Part shown: positions 11,187-21,996 of the stretch, piece after piece | Layout of the letters: each line of letters begins with the position of its first letter | How positions within the stretch are numbered: the stretch's first letter is position 1 | Assembly (NCBI RefSeq): GCF_049994905.1 | Contig: NZ_CP188258.1 | Span: 1,178,001 to 1,242,000, forward strand | Source of the DNA: Diaminobutyricibacter sp049994905 | GTDB lineage: Bacteria > Actinomycetota > Actinomycetes > Actinomycetales > Microbacteriaceae | Length of the DNA: 64,000 nt | Direction of reading: 5' to 3' | Program-made: the position numbers and the translations under genes | The notes under the pieces: generated by a model | What the model was told of the DNA's origin: nothing | What the model saw: only the letters and a program-made list of their open reading frames with translations | Database searches by the model: none

Positions 11187-12215
11187 ATGGAAACGCCCAG
11201 CTCCACGACTCCGACTGCCACGCCGTTCGTGCCGATCGCGCCCGAAACGCATTCGACGACGACGGAGACCGGCCCGATCGACTGGCGTCAGTTCGGGCCA
11301 CTCGCGCCGTATGTCGCGCGCGACGGGGTCACCGACATCTTCGTCAACGGCGCCCAGCTCTGGTGCGACGGCGATGAGGGTGTGCAGCGCCTCGAGGGAT
11401 GGTCGGCCGATGAGCGGGCAACCCGGGAGCTCGCCGTACGGCTGATCGGCATCGGTGGCCGGCACGTCGACGAGGCGACTCCGTTCATCGATGTGCGACT
11501 TGCCGGCGGCGTCAGGGTGCACGCGGTGCTGCCACCGATATCGACGACGGGCACACTGCTCTCCATCCGGGTGCCCCGACGGGAGCGGTTGAGCCTGGAT
11601 GACCTCGTATCTGCGGGGTCTGTGTCGCCGGCGCAGGCGGCCATCCTGCGCACCGCGATCGCGCAGCGGCTGAATCTCCTCGTGACGGGTGCGGCCGGAG
11701 CGGGAAAGACGACGCTCCTCGGGGCGATGCTTGCGGAAGCCCCCGTGCACGAGCGGATCGTCCTCATCGAAGATGTCGCCGAACTCCGCGTCAGCCACCC
11801 GCATGTCGTCGGCCTGCAGGCCCGGCAGGCCAACCTCGAAGGTGCCGGAAGCGTCGGACTTCAGCAACTGGTACGCGAGGCACTGCGGATGCGCCCTGAC
11901 CGGCTCGTACTGGGTGAGTGCCGTGGGGCCGAGGTCCAGGATCTCCTGAGCGCATTGAACACCGGGCACGACGGCGGGGCCGGAACACTCCACGCCAATT
12001 CCCTCGCCGACGTTCCTGCCCGGCTCGAGGCGCTCGGTGCGCTCGCAGGCATGTCGGATCGTTCGATCGCGCGCCTGGCCGTGAGTGCGATCGGACTGGT
12101 CATCCACGTTGCGCGGCTCGGAAGCGCGCGCCGGATCTCGGGCTTCGGCCGGTTCCGTGCCGACAATCGATCGCGCCTCCATCTCGACGAACTCAGGATG
12201 CCCGATGCGGTCTGA
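11187..12215 (+). CDS. tadA: TadA/CpaF-type secretion ATPase
   Basis: The product has 342 residues. The C-terminal ATPase domain has Walker A GAAGAGKTTLLGAML near residue 170, the Asp box VLIEDVAEL, and Walker B RPDRLVLGECRGAE. These match CpaF/TadA ATPases that power assembly of Flp-type pili from the cytoplasmic side. The N-terminal half contains GVTDIFVNG, typical of actinobacterial TadA. Its end overlaps the next gene by 11 bases. The gap upstream holds the 6C RNA and a direct repeat (TTAACGGGCC with a 15-base period near 10938-10965). A CpaE/Ssd-like gene, common at this place in relatives, is absent. Confidence 0.93.
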   Translation: METPSSTTPTATPFVPIAPETHSTTTETGPIDWRQFGPLAPYVARDGVTDIFVNGAQLWCDGDEGVQRLEGWSADERATRELAVRLIGIGGRHVDEATPFIDVRLAGGVRVHAVLPPISTTGTLLSIRVPRRERLSLDDLVSAGSVSPAQAAILRTAIAQRLNLLVTGAAGAGKTTLLGAMLAEAPVHERIVLIEDVAELRVSHPHVVGLQARQANLEGAGSVGLQQLVREALRMRPDRLVLGECRGAEVQDLLSALNTGHDGGAGTLHANSLADVPARLEALGALAGMSDRSIARLAVSAIGLVIHVARLGSARRISGFGRFRADNRSRLHLDELRMPDAV

Positions 12216-13137
12216 CCGTGCGGCTCGCTCCCTCGCGATCGATGGTCTCGCCATCCTCGCCGACACGGTGGCGACGTTGCTGGAGGCAGGAATCGTGCCG
12301 GAGGTCGCATGGGCCTACCTGGCAGAAGCCGGCAACGATCCGCTTGCGGTGGCGGTCGGCCGGGCCGTCGCCCGCGGTGAGAGCGTCGTCGCCGCCATCG
12401 TGCACGGTGGTGATGCTCCGTCTCGCCGCGTGAAGGAGGCCCGGGCCGTACTCGCCGCAGCGTGGTGGGTCGCATCCGAATCCGGCGCGCCGCTCGCCGC
12501 CTGCCTTCGGGCCTGTGCGGACTCCTTCCGAGGGCAAGGAGACACCGAGCGTGACATCGCCGTCGCGCTCGCGGGGCCCGTCCTCACGGCGCGGATGGTA
12601 TCGATACTCCCTCTTGTCGGGCTGCTCTTCGGCGCTGTACTCGGGTTCGATACCGTCGGAGCGCTCACGGGGAGTCCTGTCGGCTGGGGATTGCTGATCG
12701 GCGGTGTGCTTCTGATGGGTCTGGGAGCAGCATGGAACAGGATGCTCGTGCGCAGGGCGACGCAGACCAATGGCGACCGTGCGATCGAGCTCGAACTGCT
12801 GTCGGTGGCGTTGTCGGGAGGCGCAGCGATCGCCGTCGCGCGTGAACTCGTCGCGGAAGCTACGCGTCGCTTCCTCCCGGGGGGCGCCGAAGCCGGTTCA
12901 ACGGTCGATCACGTTTTGCAGCTGTCAGCGCGAGCGGGAATCCCCGCTGGAGGGCTCCTCCGAAGTGAAGCGGATCGCCGGAGACGGGAGTCGAGGAGCG
13001 CAGGCCAGACTGCGGCGTCGACCCTCGCCGTACGGCTGATGCTTCCGCTCGGCCTCTGCGTGCTTCCCTCGTTCATGTTCCTCGGCGTCGCGCCCCTGGT
13101 ACTGGTCATCGTCTCCTCCACATTCGCCACTCTCTGA
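12205..13137 (+). CDS. Type II secretion F-domain protein (TadB/TadC-like)
   Basis: A 310-residue inner-membrane platform protein for the Tad machine. I start it at the ATG at 12205, within the end of tadA. Two hydrophobic helices lie near residues 130-180 (MVSILPLVGLLFGAVLGF, GWGLLIGGVLLMGLGAAW) and one or two at the C-terminus (LMLPLGLCVLPSFMFLGVAPLVLVI). The ELLSVALSGGAAIAVARELV stretch matches the F domain. Most Tad loci encode separate TadB and TadC proteins; only one F-domain gene is present here. Confidence 0.85.
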   Translation: MRSDRAARSLAIDGLAILADTVATLLEAGIVPEVAWAYLAEAGNDPLAVAVGRAVARGESVVAAIVHGGDAPSRRVKEARAVLAAAWWVASESGAPLAACLRACADSFRGQGDTERDIAVALAGPVLTARMVSILPLVGLLFGAVLGFDTVGALTGSPVGWGLLIGGVLLMGLGAAWNRMLVRRATQTNGDRAIELELLSVALSGGAAIAVARELVAEATRRFLPGGAEAGSTVDHVLQLSARAGIPAGGLLRSEADRRRRESRSAGQTAASTLAVRLMLPLGLCVLPSFMFLGVAPLVLVIVSSTFATL

Positions 13138-13242
13138 ATCCTGTCCAGAGATGTCGTCGGCGCCCTTCGCTTCGATCGTCGACAGCGAAGGATGGATGCA
13201 CGGGCGCGAGAGCGTCCACGATTCAACAAGAAAGGACATGAC

Positions 13243-13443
13243 ATGACGAAATACAGGCGCAGTGCATGGTCCCGGCTCAGATCCGTCGTCTCAGACGAGA
13301 GAGGGTCGGCCACGGCCGAGTATGCCGTTGCGACGATGGCTGCCGTTGGGTTCGCAGGACTCCTCGTCGTCATCCTCAGGGGCGACGAGGTGAGGCAGGT
13401 TCTCACCGACCTGGTGCGACGGGCGCTCTCCATCGATGTCTGA
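13243..13443 (+). CDS. DUF4244 protein, Flp pilin-like
   Basis: A 66-residue protein with GSATAEYAVATMAAVGFAGLLVVIL, the short charged head plus hydrophobic helix of DUF4244. The GSATAEYAV motif resembles the class III signal and N-terminal helix of Flp pilins, so this is the likely pilus subunit. The start follows AAAGGA. It overlaps the next gene by eight bases. Confidence 0.85.
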   Translation: MTKYRRSAWSRLRSVVSDERGSATAEYAVATMAAVGFAGLLVVILRGDEVRQVLTDLVRRALSIDV

Positions 13444-13795
13444 GGAATGTCGTCCCGGCAACCCCGAGCGGGGAAGCGTCACCGCCGAATTCGCGGCGGT
13501 CGCGCCCGCGATCGTGCTCGTGCTCGCCCTCTGCCTGGGCGCCGTCCAGGCTGTGATCCAGCAGCTGCGCGTCGCCGACGCTGCAGCCGGCTCGGCCCGT
13601 GCACTCGGGCGCGGCGACGATACCGCGGCGGTTGCTCTCCGCGCACGAAGCATCGTCGCCGACGCCTCGATGTCCGCCGAGCGCGAGGGCGACTTCGTCT
13701 GCGCCCTCCTCAGCGCTCCGTGCCCGCCCGGCCCGTTCAGCGCACTCGGGCTGACGGTCACCGCTCGATCGTGCGCGCTCGCAGGTGGGCTCTGA
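13436..13795 (+). CDS. TadE-like minor pilin
   Basis: A 119-residue protein with RGSVTAEFAAVAPAIVLVLALCLGAVQAVIQ: a GSVTAEF processing-like motif followed by a hydrophobic helix, as in TadE pseudopilins. Three further cysteines lie at the C-terminus. It overlaps the DUF4244 gene and is followed after one base by a second TadE-like gene. Confidence 0.85.
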   Translation: MSEECRPGNPERGSVTAEFAAVAPAIVLVLALCLGAVQAVIQQLRVADAAAGSARALGRGDDTAAVALRARSIVADASMSAEREGDFVCALLSAPCPPGPFSALGLTVTARSCALAGGL

Positions 13796-13796
13796 C

Positions 13797-14435
13797 ATGA
13801 AAAGGTTCAGACGACAGGCGGCTCCGTTCGGTGCGGCCCCCGTGCCGCCAACGGAGCAGGCGGCCGGTGATCGGGGCTCGGTCACCGTCGTTGCGATCGG
13901 CCTTATTGCGGGGGTGGTGGCGTTGACCGGGGGCATTGCGGCGATCTCGGCGGCTCTCGTTTTCAAGCAGCGTATTGCCGGCGCCGCTGACTCAGCCGCC
14001 GTTGCCGCAGCCGACGTCGTGTCGGGGGCGGTGCCCGGCTATCCCTGCGCGCGAGCAGAGGAGGCCGCGCGCCTCAACGGGGCGGTGCTCATCGACTGCA
14101 CAATCGACGGGATGATCGCGTCTGTTCTCGTTTCGGCATACGTTCTCACATTCGAGGTGCGCGCACGCGCTCGAGCCGGACCGCCGGATGGTGTGGTGGG
14201 TTCAGTCGAAAACGGCCTCGAGAAAGTGGTAGTCGACGGCGCTCGGCCGGCTGTCGAGCGCGTCGTCGGAGGCGAACTCGACGCCACCGCCTCGCGTGTA
14301 GAGGTAGTGCTTGCTTCCCGACTCCGCCCGGATCTCGAGTCGCGGGCGAGGGTCACCGGACTCCAGGAACTCGGCGGTGATGGTCTTTCCCTCGAGAGGG
14401 CCATCGGTCAACTTCGCGGTGTACGTCCCTATTGA
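13797..14435 (+). CDS. Rv3654c-type TadE/TadG-like protein with an unusual C-terminal extension
   Basis: The first roughly 130 residues match the Rv3654c family: a basic head, DRGSVTVVAIGLIAGVVALTGGIAAISAALVFKQRIAGAADSAAVAAAD, then a short domain ending near ARARAGPP. Homologues normally end about there. Here the frame stays open for about 80 more residues, antisense to a conserved-looking gene (14202-14447, minus). Either the stop was lost and the protein is extended, or the tail is incidental. The GTG at 13785 is an alternative start. Confidence 0.75.
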   Translation: MKRFRRQAAPFGAAPVPPTEQAAGDRGSVTVVAIGLIAGVVALTGGIAAISAALVFKQRIAGAADSAAVAAADVVSGAVPGYPCARAEEAARLNGAVLIDCTIDGMIASVLVSAYVLTFEVRARARAGPPDGVVGSVENGLEKVVVDGARPAVERVVGGELDATASRVEVVLASRLRPDLESRARVTGLQELGGDGLSLERAIGQLRGVRPY

Positions 14436-14447
14436 TGTTGTACCCAT
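14202..14447 (-). CDS. Small unknown protein convergent with the Tad locus
   Basis: The product has 81 residues from the ATG at 14447 and begins MGTTSIGTYTAKLTDGP. Two other in-frame starts exist at 14456 and 14612. I recognise no domain. Its composition (TAEFLESGDPRPRLEIRAESG, HYLYTRG) is that of a normal soluble protein, unlike the arginine-rich products of shadow frames. It overlaps the last 234 bases of the TadE-like gene on the other strand. Confidence 0.65.
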   Translation of the reverse strand: MGTTSIGTYTAKLTDGPLEGKTITAEFLESGDPRPRLEIRAESGSKHYLYTRGGGVEFASDDALDSRPSAVDYHFLEAVFD

Positions 14448-14659
14448 GAAGGCCATTTTCCTCGGCCTCGGCGCGACCGCAAGGGCTGCGCTGGAGGCGA
14501 ACGAGCACGGAACGATTAGGTGTAAAAGCAGTAGAGGTGTGTATGGTGTGCCTTGATGGGCGGCGCTGCTCACGATCACAGCTGAAGTCAAGCGCCGGGG
14601 GAGCGCATCCACGGGGATCCAGCTGTTTCTTCACAGGATGCGTATATAAGAGGAGTCAG

Positions 14660-17451
<2,792 letters not shown>

Positions 17452-17455
<4 letters not shown>

Positions 17456-18084
17456 GTGCACGGAACGACCAGGGCCTGTTCATCACGCTCGAAGGCGGCG
17501 ACGGTTCAGGCAAATCGACGCAGGCGGAATTCCTCGCGACGTGGTTGCGCGAACGCGGCAGAACGGTAGTGAGAACACGTGAACCCGGCGGAACGGATGT
17601 CGGGGTCGAGATCCGTGAGATCGTTCTTCACCATCGTGGCGACATCGCACCGCGCGCGGAAGCGCTTCTTTACGCCGCCGACCGCGCCCACCACATCGCG
17701 ACTTTCGTCCGCCCCGCGCTCGCGCGCGGCGAAGTCGTGATCCAGGACCGCTACCTCGACTCGTCAGTCGCCTACCAGGGCGTCGGTCGAGTACTCGACC
17801 CGACCGAGATCCGCGCCCTGTCATTGTGGGCCGCCGAAGGCCTTCTGCCCGACCTCACGATCCTGCTCGACCTCGACGAGACTGTGGCGCGCACCAGATT
17901 GGACAACGCCCGCACCCGCTACGACCGCCTCGAAGCCGAGAAAGCCGAATTCCACGCGCGAGTGCGCGCGGCGTACCTCGGGCTCGCCGCAGCAGAGCCG
18001 GAGCGGTTCCTCGTGCTCGACGCGTCACGGCCGATCGAACAGATCTCCACGGCGATCCGCGAACGCATCGCCACACTCCTCTGA
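17452..18084 (+). CDS. tmk: Thymidylate kinase
   Basis: The 210-residue enzyme phosphorylates dTMP to dTDP. The P-loop GGDGSGKSTQ is near residue 14, the DRY motif appears as DRYLDSSVAYQG near residue 102, and TREPGGTDVG binds the substrate phosphate. The GTG start overlaps the topA stop by four bases, and holB follows after 46 bases. This topA-tmk-holB order is widespread in Actinobacteria. Confidence 0.97.
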
Positions 18085-18130
18085 CCGGGCCTGTGGACAA
18101 GACGGCCGCGTCGGCGGCAGAGGATAACCT

Positions 18131-19288
18131 GTGACCATGGCAGTGTGGGACGACCTGACAGGTCAGGCTGAAGCCATTGCCATCTTCGAGGCAGCGGCCA
18201 ACGCGCGCGACGGCGGCGCGATGACACATTCGTGGCTCATCACCGGTCCGCCCGGCTCCGGCCGCTCCAACCTCGCATTCGCATTCGCGACGGCGCTGCT
18301 CAGCCCCGGCACCCCCGAGGGCGACCTCGCGACCCGGCGACAAGTAGAAGCCCGCACGCATCCCGACCTCGCGGTACTGAGCACCGAACGCGTCATCATC
18401 TCCATCGAAGAAGTGCGCAGCCTTGTCGCGAGCTCCCAATTCTCGCCGTCGGCCAGCCACTACCGGGTGATGATCATCGAAGACGCCGACCGCATGAGCG
18501 AACGCACGTCGAATGTCCTCCTCAAGGCACTCGAAGAGCCGCCGGAACGCACGGTGTGGATCCTGTGCGCGCCCAGCGACGCCGACCTCATCCCGACGAT
18601 CCGGTCGCGCGTGCGAACCGTGCGTCTTCGCGTGCCGAGCACTGCCGACGTCGCGGAGCTCATCCAACGACGCGACGGCGTCGACGAAGCCGTCGCTGAG
18701 CGCGCCGCCCGCGAGGCACAGAGCCATATCGGAATGGCCCATCGCCTTGCCACCAATGCGGAAGCCCGACGGCGACGCGAGGAGACCATCGAGATCGCAC
18801 TCGGCATCCGCTCCATCTCCGATGCGGTGCTCGCTGCAGCGCGCCTGCTCGAGATCGCAGGCGCCGATGCCAAGGCGATCACCGAAGAACGCGACGCCGA
18901 AGAGCGCGAGCACACGCTCAGGTCGCTTGGCATCGAGCCCGGCGGCACGATTCCGCCGGCTCTCCGAAGCCAGCTCCGACAGCTCGAAGACGACCAGAAA
19001 CGCCGCGCGACGCGCAGCCTCAGAGACGGAATCGATCGCATCCTCGTCGATCTGCTCTCGCTCTACCGCGATGTCATGATGCTGCAGCTGGCAAGTGCGA
19101 GCGAGCTCGTCAACCGGGAACGGAGCGAGCATCTCGAGCTTCTCAGCACCCACTCGACTCCGGCCGATACCCTCGCAGCAATGGATGCGATCGCGACCGC
19201 GCGCGAACGCATCGACGGCAATGTCGCACCCGCGCTCGCCCTCGAGGCGATGCTCGCATCTATCCTGCGCGGCTCAGCGCGATCGTGA
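18131..19288 (+). CDS. holB: DNA polymerase III delta-prime subunit
   Basis: The 385-residue clamp-loader subunit works with tau/gamma and delta to load the sliding clamp. The N-terminus AVWDDLTGQAEAIAIF, ITGPPGSGRSNLAFAF (a P-loop with Arg in place of Lys), IEEVRSLV and NVLLKALEEPPERTVWILCAPS are typical of the family. The GTG at 18131 is six bases after AGAGGA, better spaced than the ATG at 18137. The stop overlaps a possible start of the next gene. Confidence 0.95.
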   Translation: MTMAVWDDLTGQAEAIAIFEAAANARDGGAMTHSWLITGPPGSGRSNLAFAFATALLSPGTPEGDLATRRQVEARTHPDLAVLSTERVIISIEEVRSLVASSQFSPSASHYRVMIIEDADRMSERTSNVLLKALEEPPERTVWILCAPSDADLIPTIRSRVRTVRLRVPSTADVAELIQRRDGVDEAVAERAAREAQSHIGMAHRLATNAEARRRREETIEIALGIRSISDAVLAAARLLEIAGADAKAITEERDAEEREHTLRSLGIEPGGTIPPALRSQLRQLEDDQKRRATRSLRDGIDRILVDLLSLYRDVMMLQLASASELVNRERSEHLELLSTHSTPADTLAAMDAIATARERIDGNVAPALALEAMLASILRGSARS

Positions 19289-19314
19289 ACCGCGATCGTG
19301 AACAAGGAGAAGGC

Positions 19315-20874
19315 GTGACAACTGGCAATTCAGCACGGCATGGTCGTCGTGCCGCAACCCGCTGGTCGCTGCTCGCCGCCGTCACGGTCGTGGCCCTCAC
19401 CCTCAGCGGCTGTGTCGGTCTTTTCCTGCCATCGCAGACTCGTACGACGTCGACGCCCGTCGCCGAAGACGTGACGCCCGACCTCACGCCGTTCTACCAG
19501 CAGAAGCTCGTCTGGACCTCCTGCGCGAACGGCATGCAGTGCACCACTGCGAAAGCGCCACTGGACTGGACCAACCCGTCCGCCGGAAAGATCAGGCTCG
19601 CACTCATCCGCCACCCAGCGACGGGAACGCGGCAGGGATCGCTGCTGGTCAACCCGGGCGGCCCCGGCGCATCGGGCTACGACTTCATCCGGGACTCGCT
19701 CGATTTCGCAGTCGACAAGAAGCTGCAGGCTTCTTATGACATCGTCGGGTTCGATCCACGCGGCGTCGGGCACTCCTCTGCGGTCACCTGCTACGCGCCC
19801 GCGCAGATGGACGCATACCTGTACGACATCACCCCGGGCGTGCGCGGCTCCGACGAATGGATCGCCAGCAATGTCAGGACGGCGAAAGACTTCGGGCAGG
19901 CCTGCTCCACCAATACGGGTGCGCTCCTCGACCATGTCGACACCGTCAACGCTGCCCGGGACCTCGACCTGCTCCGTGCAACCCTCGGCGACAAGAAACT
20001 CAACTACCTCGGCTATTCCTACGGCACCTACCTGGGCACCGTGTACGCGGAGCTGTATCCGCAAAAGACGGGACGGCTCGTGCTCGATGGTGCGCTCGAC
20101 CCCGCGTCGAGCAACGTCGACGTCACCGAAGTCCAGGCCGAAGGATTCGAGAGTGCCCTCCGGGCTTACCTCAAGCACTGCCTCGCGAACAGCCACTGCC
20201 CCTTCACGGGCAGCGTCGCCGACGGCATGTCCACGATCACCGACCTCCTGGCTTCCGTCGAGGCAAGTCCCATCCGCAATTCCGACGGGCGCGAGCTCGG
20301 AGCGAACACCCTCGTCACTGCGATCATCTACCCGCTATACGACCGGGCGAGCTGGACGTACCTGAGTCGGATGTTCGCGGCCGTGATGAAGGGCTCTGCG
20401 GCATTCGCCTTCCAGTTGGCAGATGCCTACAACAACCGCAACGACGACGGAACCTACGCGGACAACTCCACGGAAGCCTTCACGGCGATCAACTGCCTGG
20501 ACTACACCTACAACGCTGACCCGAAGGTCATGAAGCAGCAGGCGGCCGAGCTGTCCAAGGCCGCGCCAGTGATCGGGCCCTACCTCTCATACGGCGACAT
20601 CTCCTGCGCGAACTGGCCATTCACATCGACCCTCAAGCGTGGTCCGATCGCTGCAGCGGGCTCCGCGCCGATCCTCGTCGTCGGAACGACGAACGACCCG
20701 GCGACACCCTATGTCTGGGCGCAGAACCTCGCCCGCGAACTCCAAAACGGTCACCTGCTCACGTACACGGGCGAGGGCCACACTGCCTACAACAAGTCGA
20801 ACTCGTGCGTCAATAACACCGTCGACGACTTCCTGATCCGCGGGACGGTTCCGAGCGAAGATCCACACTGCTGA
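19315..20874 (+). CDS. Secreted alpha/beta-hydrolase, tripeptidyl aminopeptidase type (lipoprotein)
   Basis: The product has 519 residues. The GTG at 19315 follows AAGGAG and gives a lipoprotein signal ending LTLSGC. The fold has the oxyanion segment NPGGPGASGYDF, the nucleophile in GYSYG (Ser235), a C-terminal TAP-like region with VVGTTNDPATPY, and histidine in GEGHTAYN. The family includes Streptomyces tripeptidyl aminopeptidases and carboxylesterase-like exported enzymes, so exported peptide or ester hydrolysis is likely. A GTG at 19285 would add ten residues and overlap holB. Confidence 0.92.
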   Translation: MTTGNSARHGRRAATRWSLLAAVTVVALTLSGCVGLFLPSQTRTTSTPVAEDVTPDLTPFYQQKLVWTSCANGMQCTTAKAPLDWTNPSAGKIRLALIRHPATGTRQGSLLVNPGGPGASGYDFIRDSLDFAVDKKLQASYDIVGFDPRGVGHSSAVTCYAPAQMDAYLYDITPGVRGSDEWIASNVRTAKDFGQACSTNTGALLDHVDTVNAARDLDLLRATLGDKKLNYLGYSYGTYLGTVYAELYPQKTGRLVLDGALDPASSNVDVTEVQAEGFESALRAYLKHCLANSHCPFTGSVADGMSTITDLLASVEASPIRNSDGRELGANTLVTAIIYPLYDRASWTYLSRMFAAVMKGSAAFAFQLADAYNNRNDDGTYADNSTEAFTAINCLDYTYNADPKVMKQQAAELSKAAPVIGPYLSYGDISCANWPFTSTLKRGPIAAAGSAPILVVGTTNDPATPYVWAQNLARELQNGHLLTYTGEGHTAYNKSNSCVNNTVDDFLIRGTVPSEDPHC

Positions 20875-20883
20875 ATCAGTGTG

Positions 20884-20920
20884 ACGAACATTCGTGTTTT
20901 AAGTGGTGCAAGTTTGCACC
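20884..20920. promoter_or_regulatory. Two dyads upstream of the TetR gene
   Basis: GGTGCAA-GT-TTGCACC (20905-20920) is a 16-bp operator-like palindrome with perfect 7-bp arms, of a size typical for TetR-family autoregulation. Just before it, ACGAA-CA-TTCGT (20884-20895) is a second dyad. Both lie in the 64-base gap before the regulator start at 20939. Confidence 0.7.
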
Positions 20921-20938
20921 GGGCGCAATAATTGGGCC

Positions 20939-21616
20939 ATGAGTGTCATCGAGGAAGAACTGGGCCTGCGCGAACGCAAACGGCTGGCCACCCGCCGAGC
21001 GATCCAACTTGCAGCGGTAGAACTCGCGAGCGAGCGAGGGTTCGATAAAGTCACCATCGACGAGATCAGCCACCTGGCGAACGTATCGCCGCGCACGTTC
21101 TTCAACTATTTCCCGTCGAAAGAGACGGCGATCATCGGCGAACTTCCCGAAATGCCAGACGCCGACACCATCGAAGAATTCGTCGAAGCGGGCCCCGGGG
21201 AGCCGATCCTCGACGGCATCCGGAAACTCCTCGTCTCCGCCATCGCGGGAGATCTCGACGTCGCAGGGCCCGAGAGCAATGCCGGGGACACAAGAACGGC
21301 ACACGACCTGATCAAGCTGCGTCGCGCGTTGCTCAAGGACAACCCCGAACTGTTCGCGCTGCGCATGGCGAGCATGCACCAGTTCGAAGACCAGCTCAGC
21401 GCGGTCGTCCAGATGCGCCTCGTGCACGATACTCCGGCGCTGGCGGACGACCCCGAGACGCTGCACCAGCGCGCACGTTTGGTCACCTATGTCGCATTCG
21501 CCGGGATGCGCCACGCCTGGTCATGCTGGGCTGACCACGGCGGCGTCGAACCCCTCGCAGATCGTCTGCAGAGTTCGTTCGAACAACTCCAGACGCTCAG
21601 CAGTGTCGTCCGCTGA
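20939..21616 (+). CDS. TetR-family transcriptional regulator
   Basis: A 225-residue regulator starting at the ATG at 20939. The N-terminal helix-turn-helix region reads LATRRAIQLAAVELASERGFDKVTIDEISHLANVSPRTFFNYFPSKETAI (about residues 16-65), the classical TetR_N pattern. The C-terminal ligand-binding domain is variable and its inducer cannot be predicted. The palindrome 19 bases upstream of the start suggests autoregulation. It lies just before the tRNA used as integration site. Confidence 0.93.
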   Translation: MSVIEEELGLRERKRLATRRAIQLAAVELASERGFDKVTIDEISHLANVSPRTFFNYFPSKETAIIGELPEMPDADTIEEFVEAGPGEPILDGIRKLLVSAIAGDLDVAGPESNAGDTRTAHDLIKLRRALLKDNPELFALRMASMHQFEDQLSAVVQMRLVHDTPALADDPETLHQRARLVTYVAFAGMRHAWSCWADHGGVEPLADRLQSSFEQLQTLSSVVR

Positions 21617-21708
21617 CAGAAGGCCGCAGGATGGGGCGGGTGCGAAACCCACTCCGTGCATCAGGTAAGCTATCTAGCTGTGCGTCGCGCTCGCTGAGCA
21701 AGACCCAC

Positions 21709-21781
21709 GCCGCCCTAGCTCAGTCGGCAGAGCATCTCACTCGTAATGAGAAGGTCAAGGGTTCGATTCCCTTGGGCGGCT
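21709..21781 (+). tRNA. tRNA-Thr (anticodon CGT)
   Basis: The acceptor arm is GCCGCCC / GGGCGGC, the anticodon arm TCTCA/TGAGA with CGT in the loop, and the T arm contains GGTTCGATTCC. The discriminator is T and CCA is not encoded. An integrase gene begins 215 bases downstream, so this is the likely chromosomal attachment site. Confidence 0.97.
21752..21781 (+). other. Probable left attachment site (attL) in the tRNA-Thr 3' part
   Basis: Elements of this type usually recombine within the T arm and acceptor 3' strand and restore the tRNA. The exact core cannot be defined without the partner copy. Confidence 0.5.
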
Positions 21782-21996
21782 CCGCAGAATACTCGCCAGT
21801 GCAGCGATGTCGCTCGGAAAATACCTGATCAGGTCCCACAAAACCCGCCGAACTCCGGGGTCTACTCCAATCGTGGCGATAGGGCGCGAATGACACGGAG
21901 CGCCACCACGCGCCATGGCTGAATGGGTACCGTTGTGGGGACCAACTCCAGATACGATGTGGTGACCTGTAACCCGGCGACCCGAAGGCTGACCTG

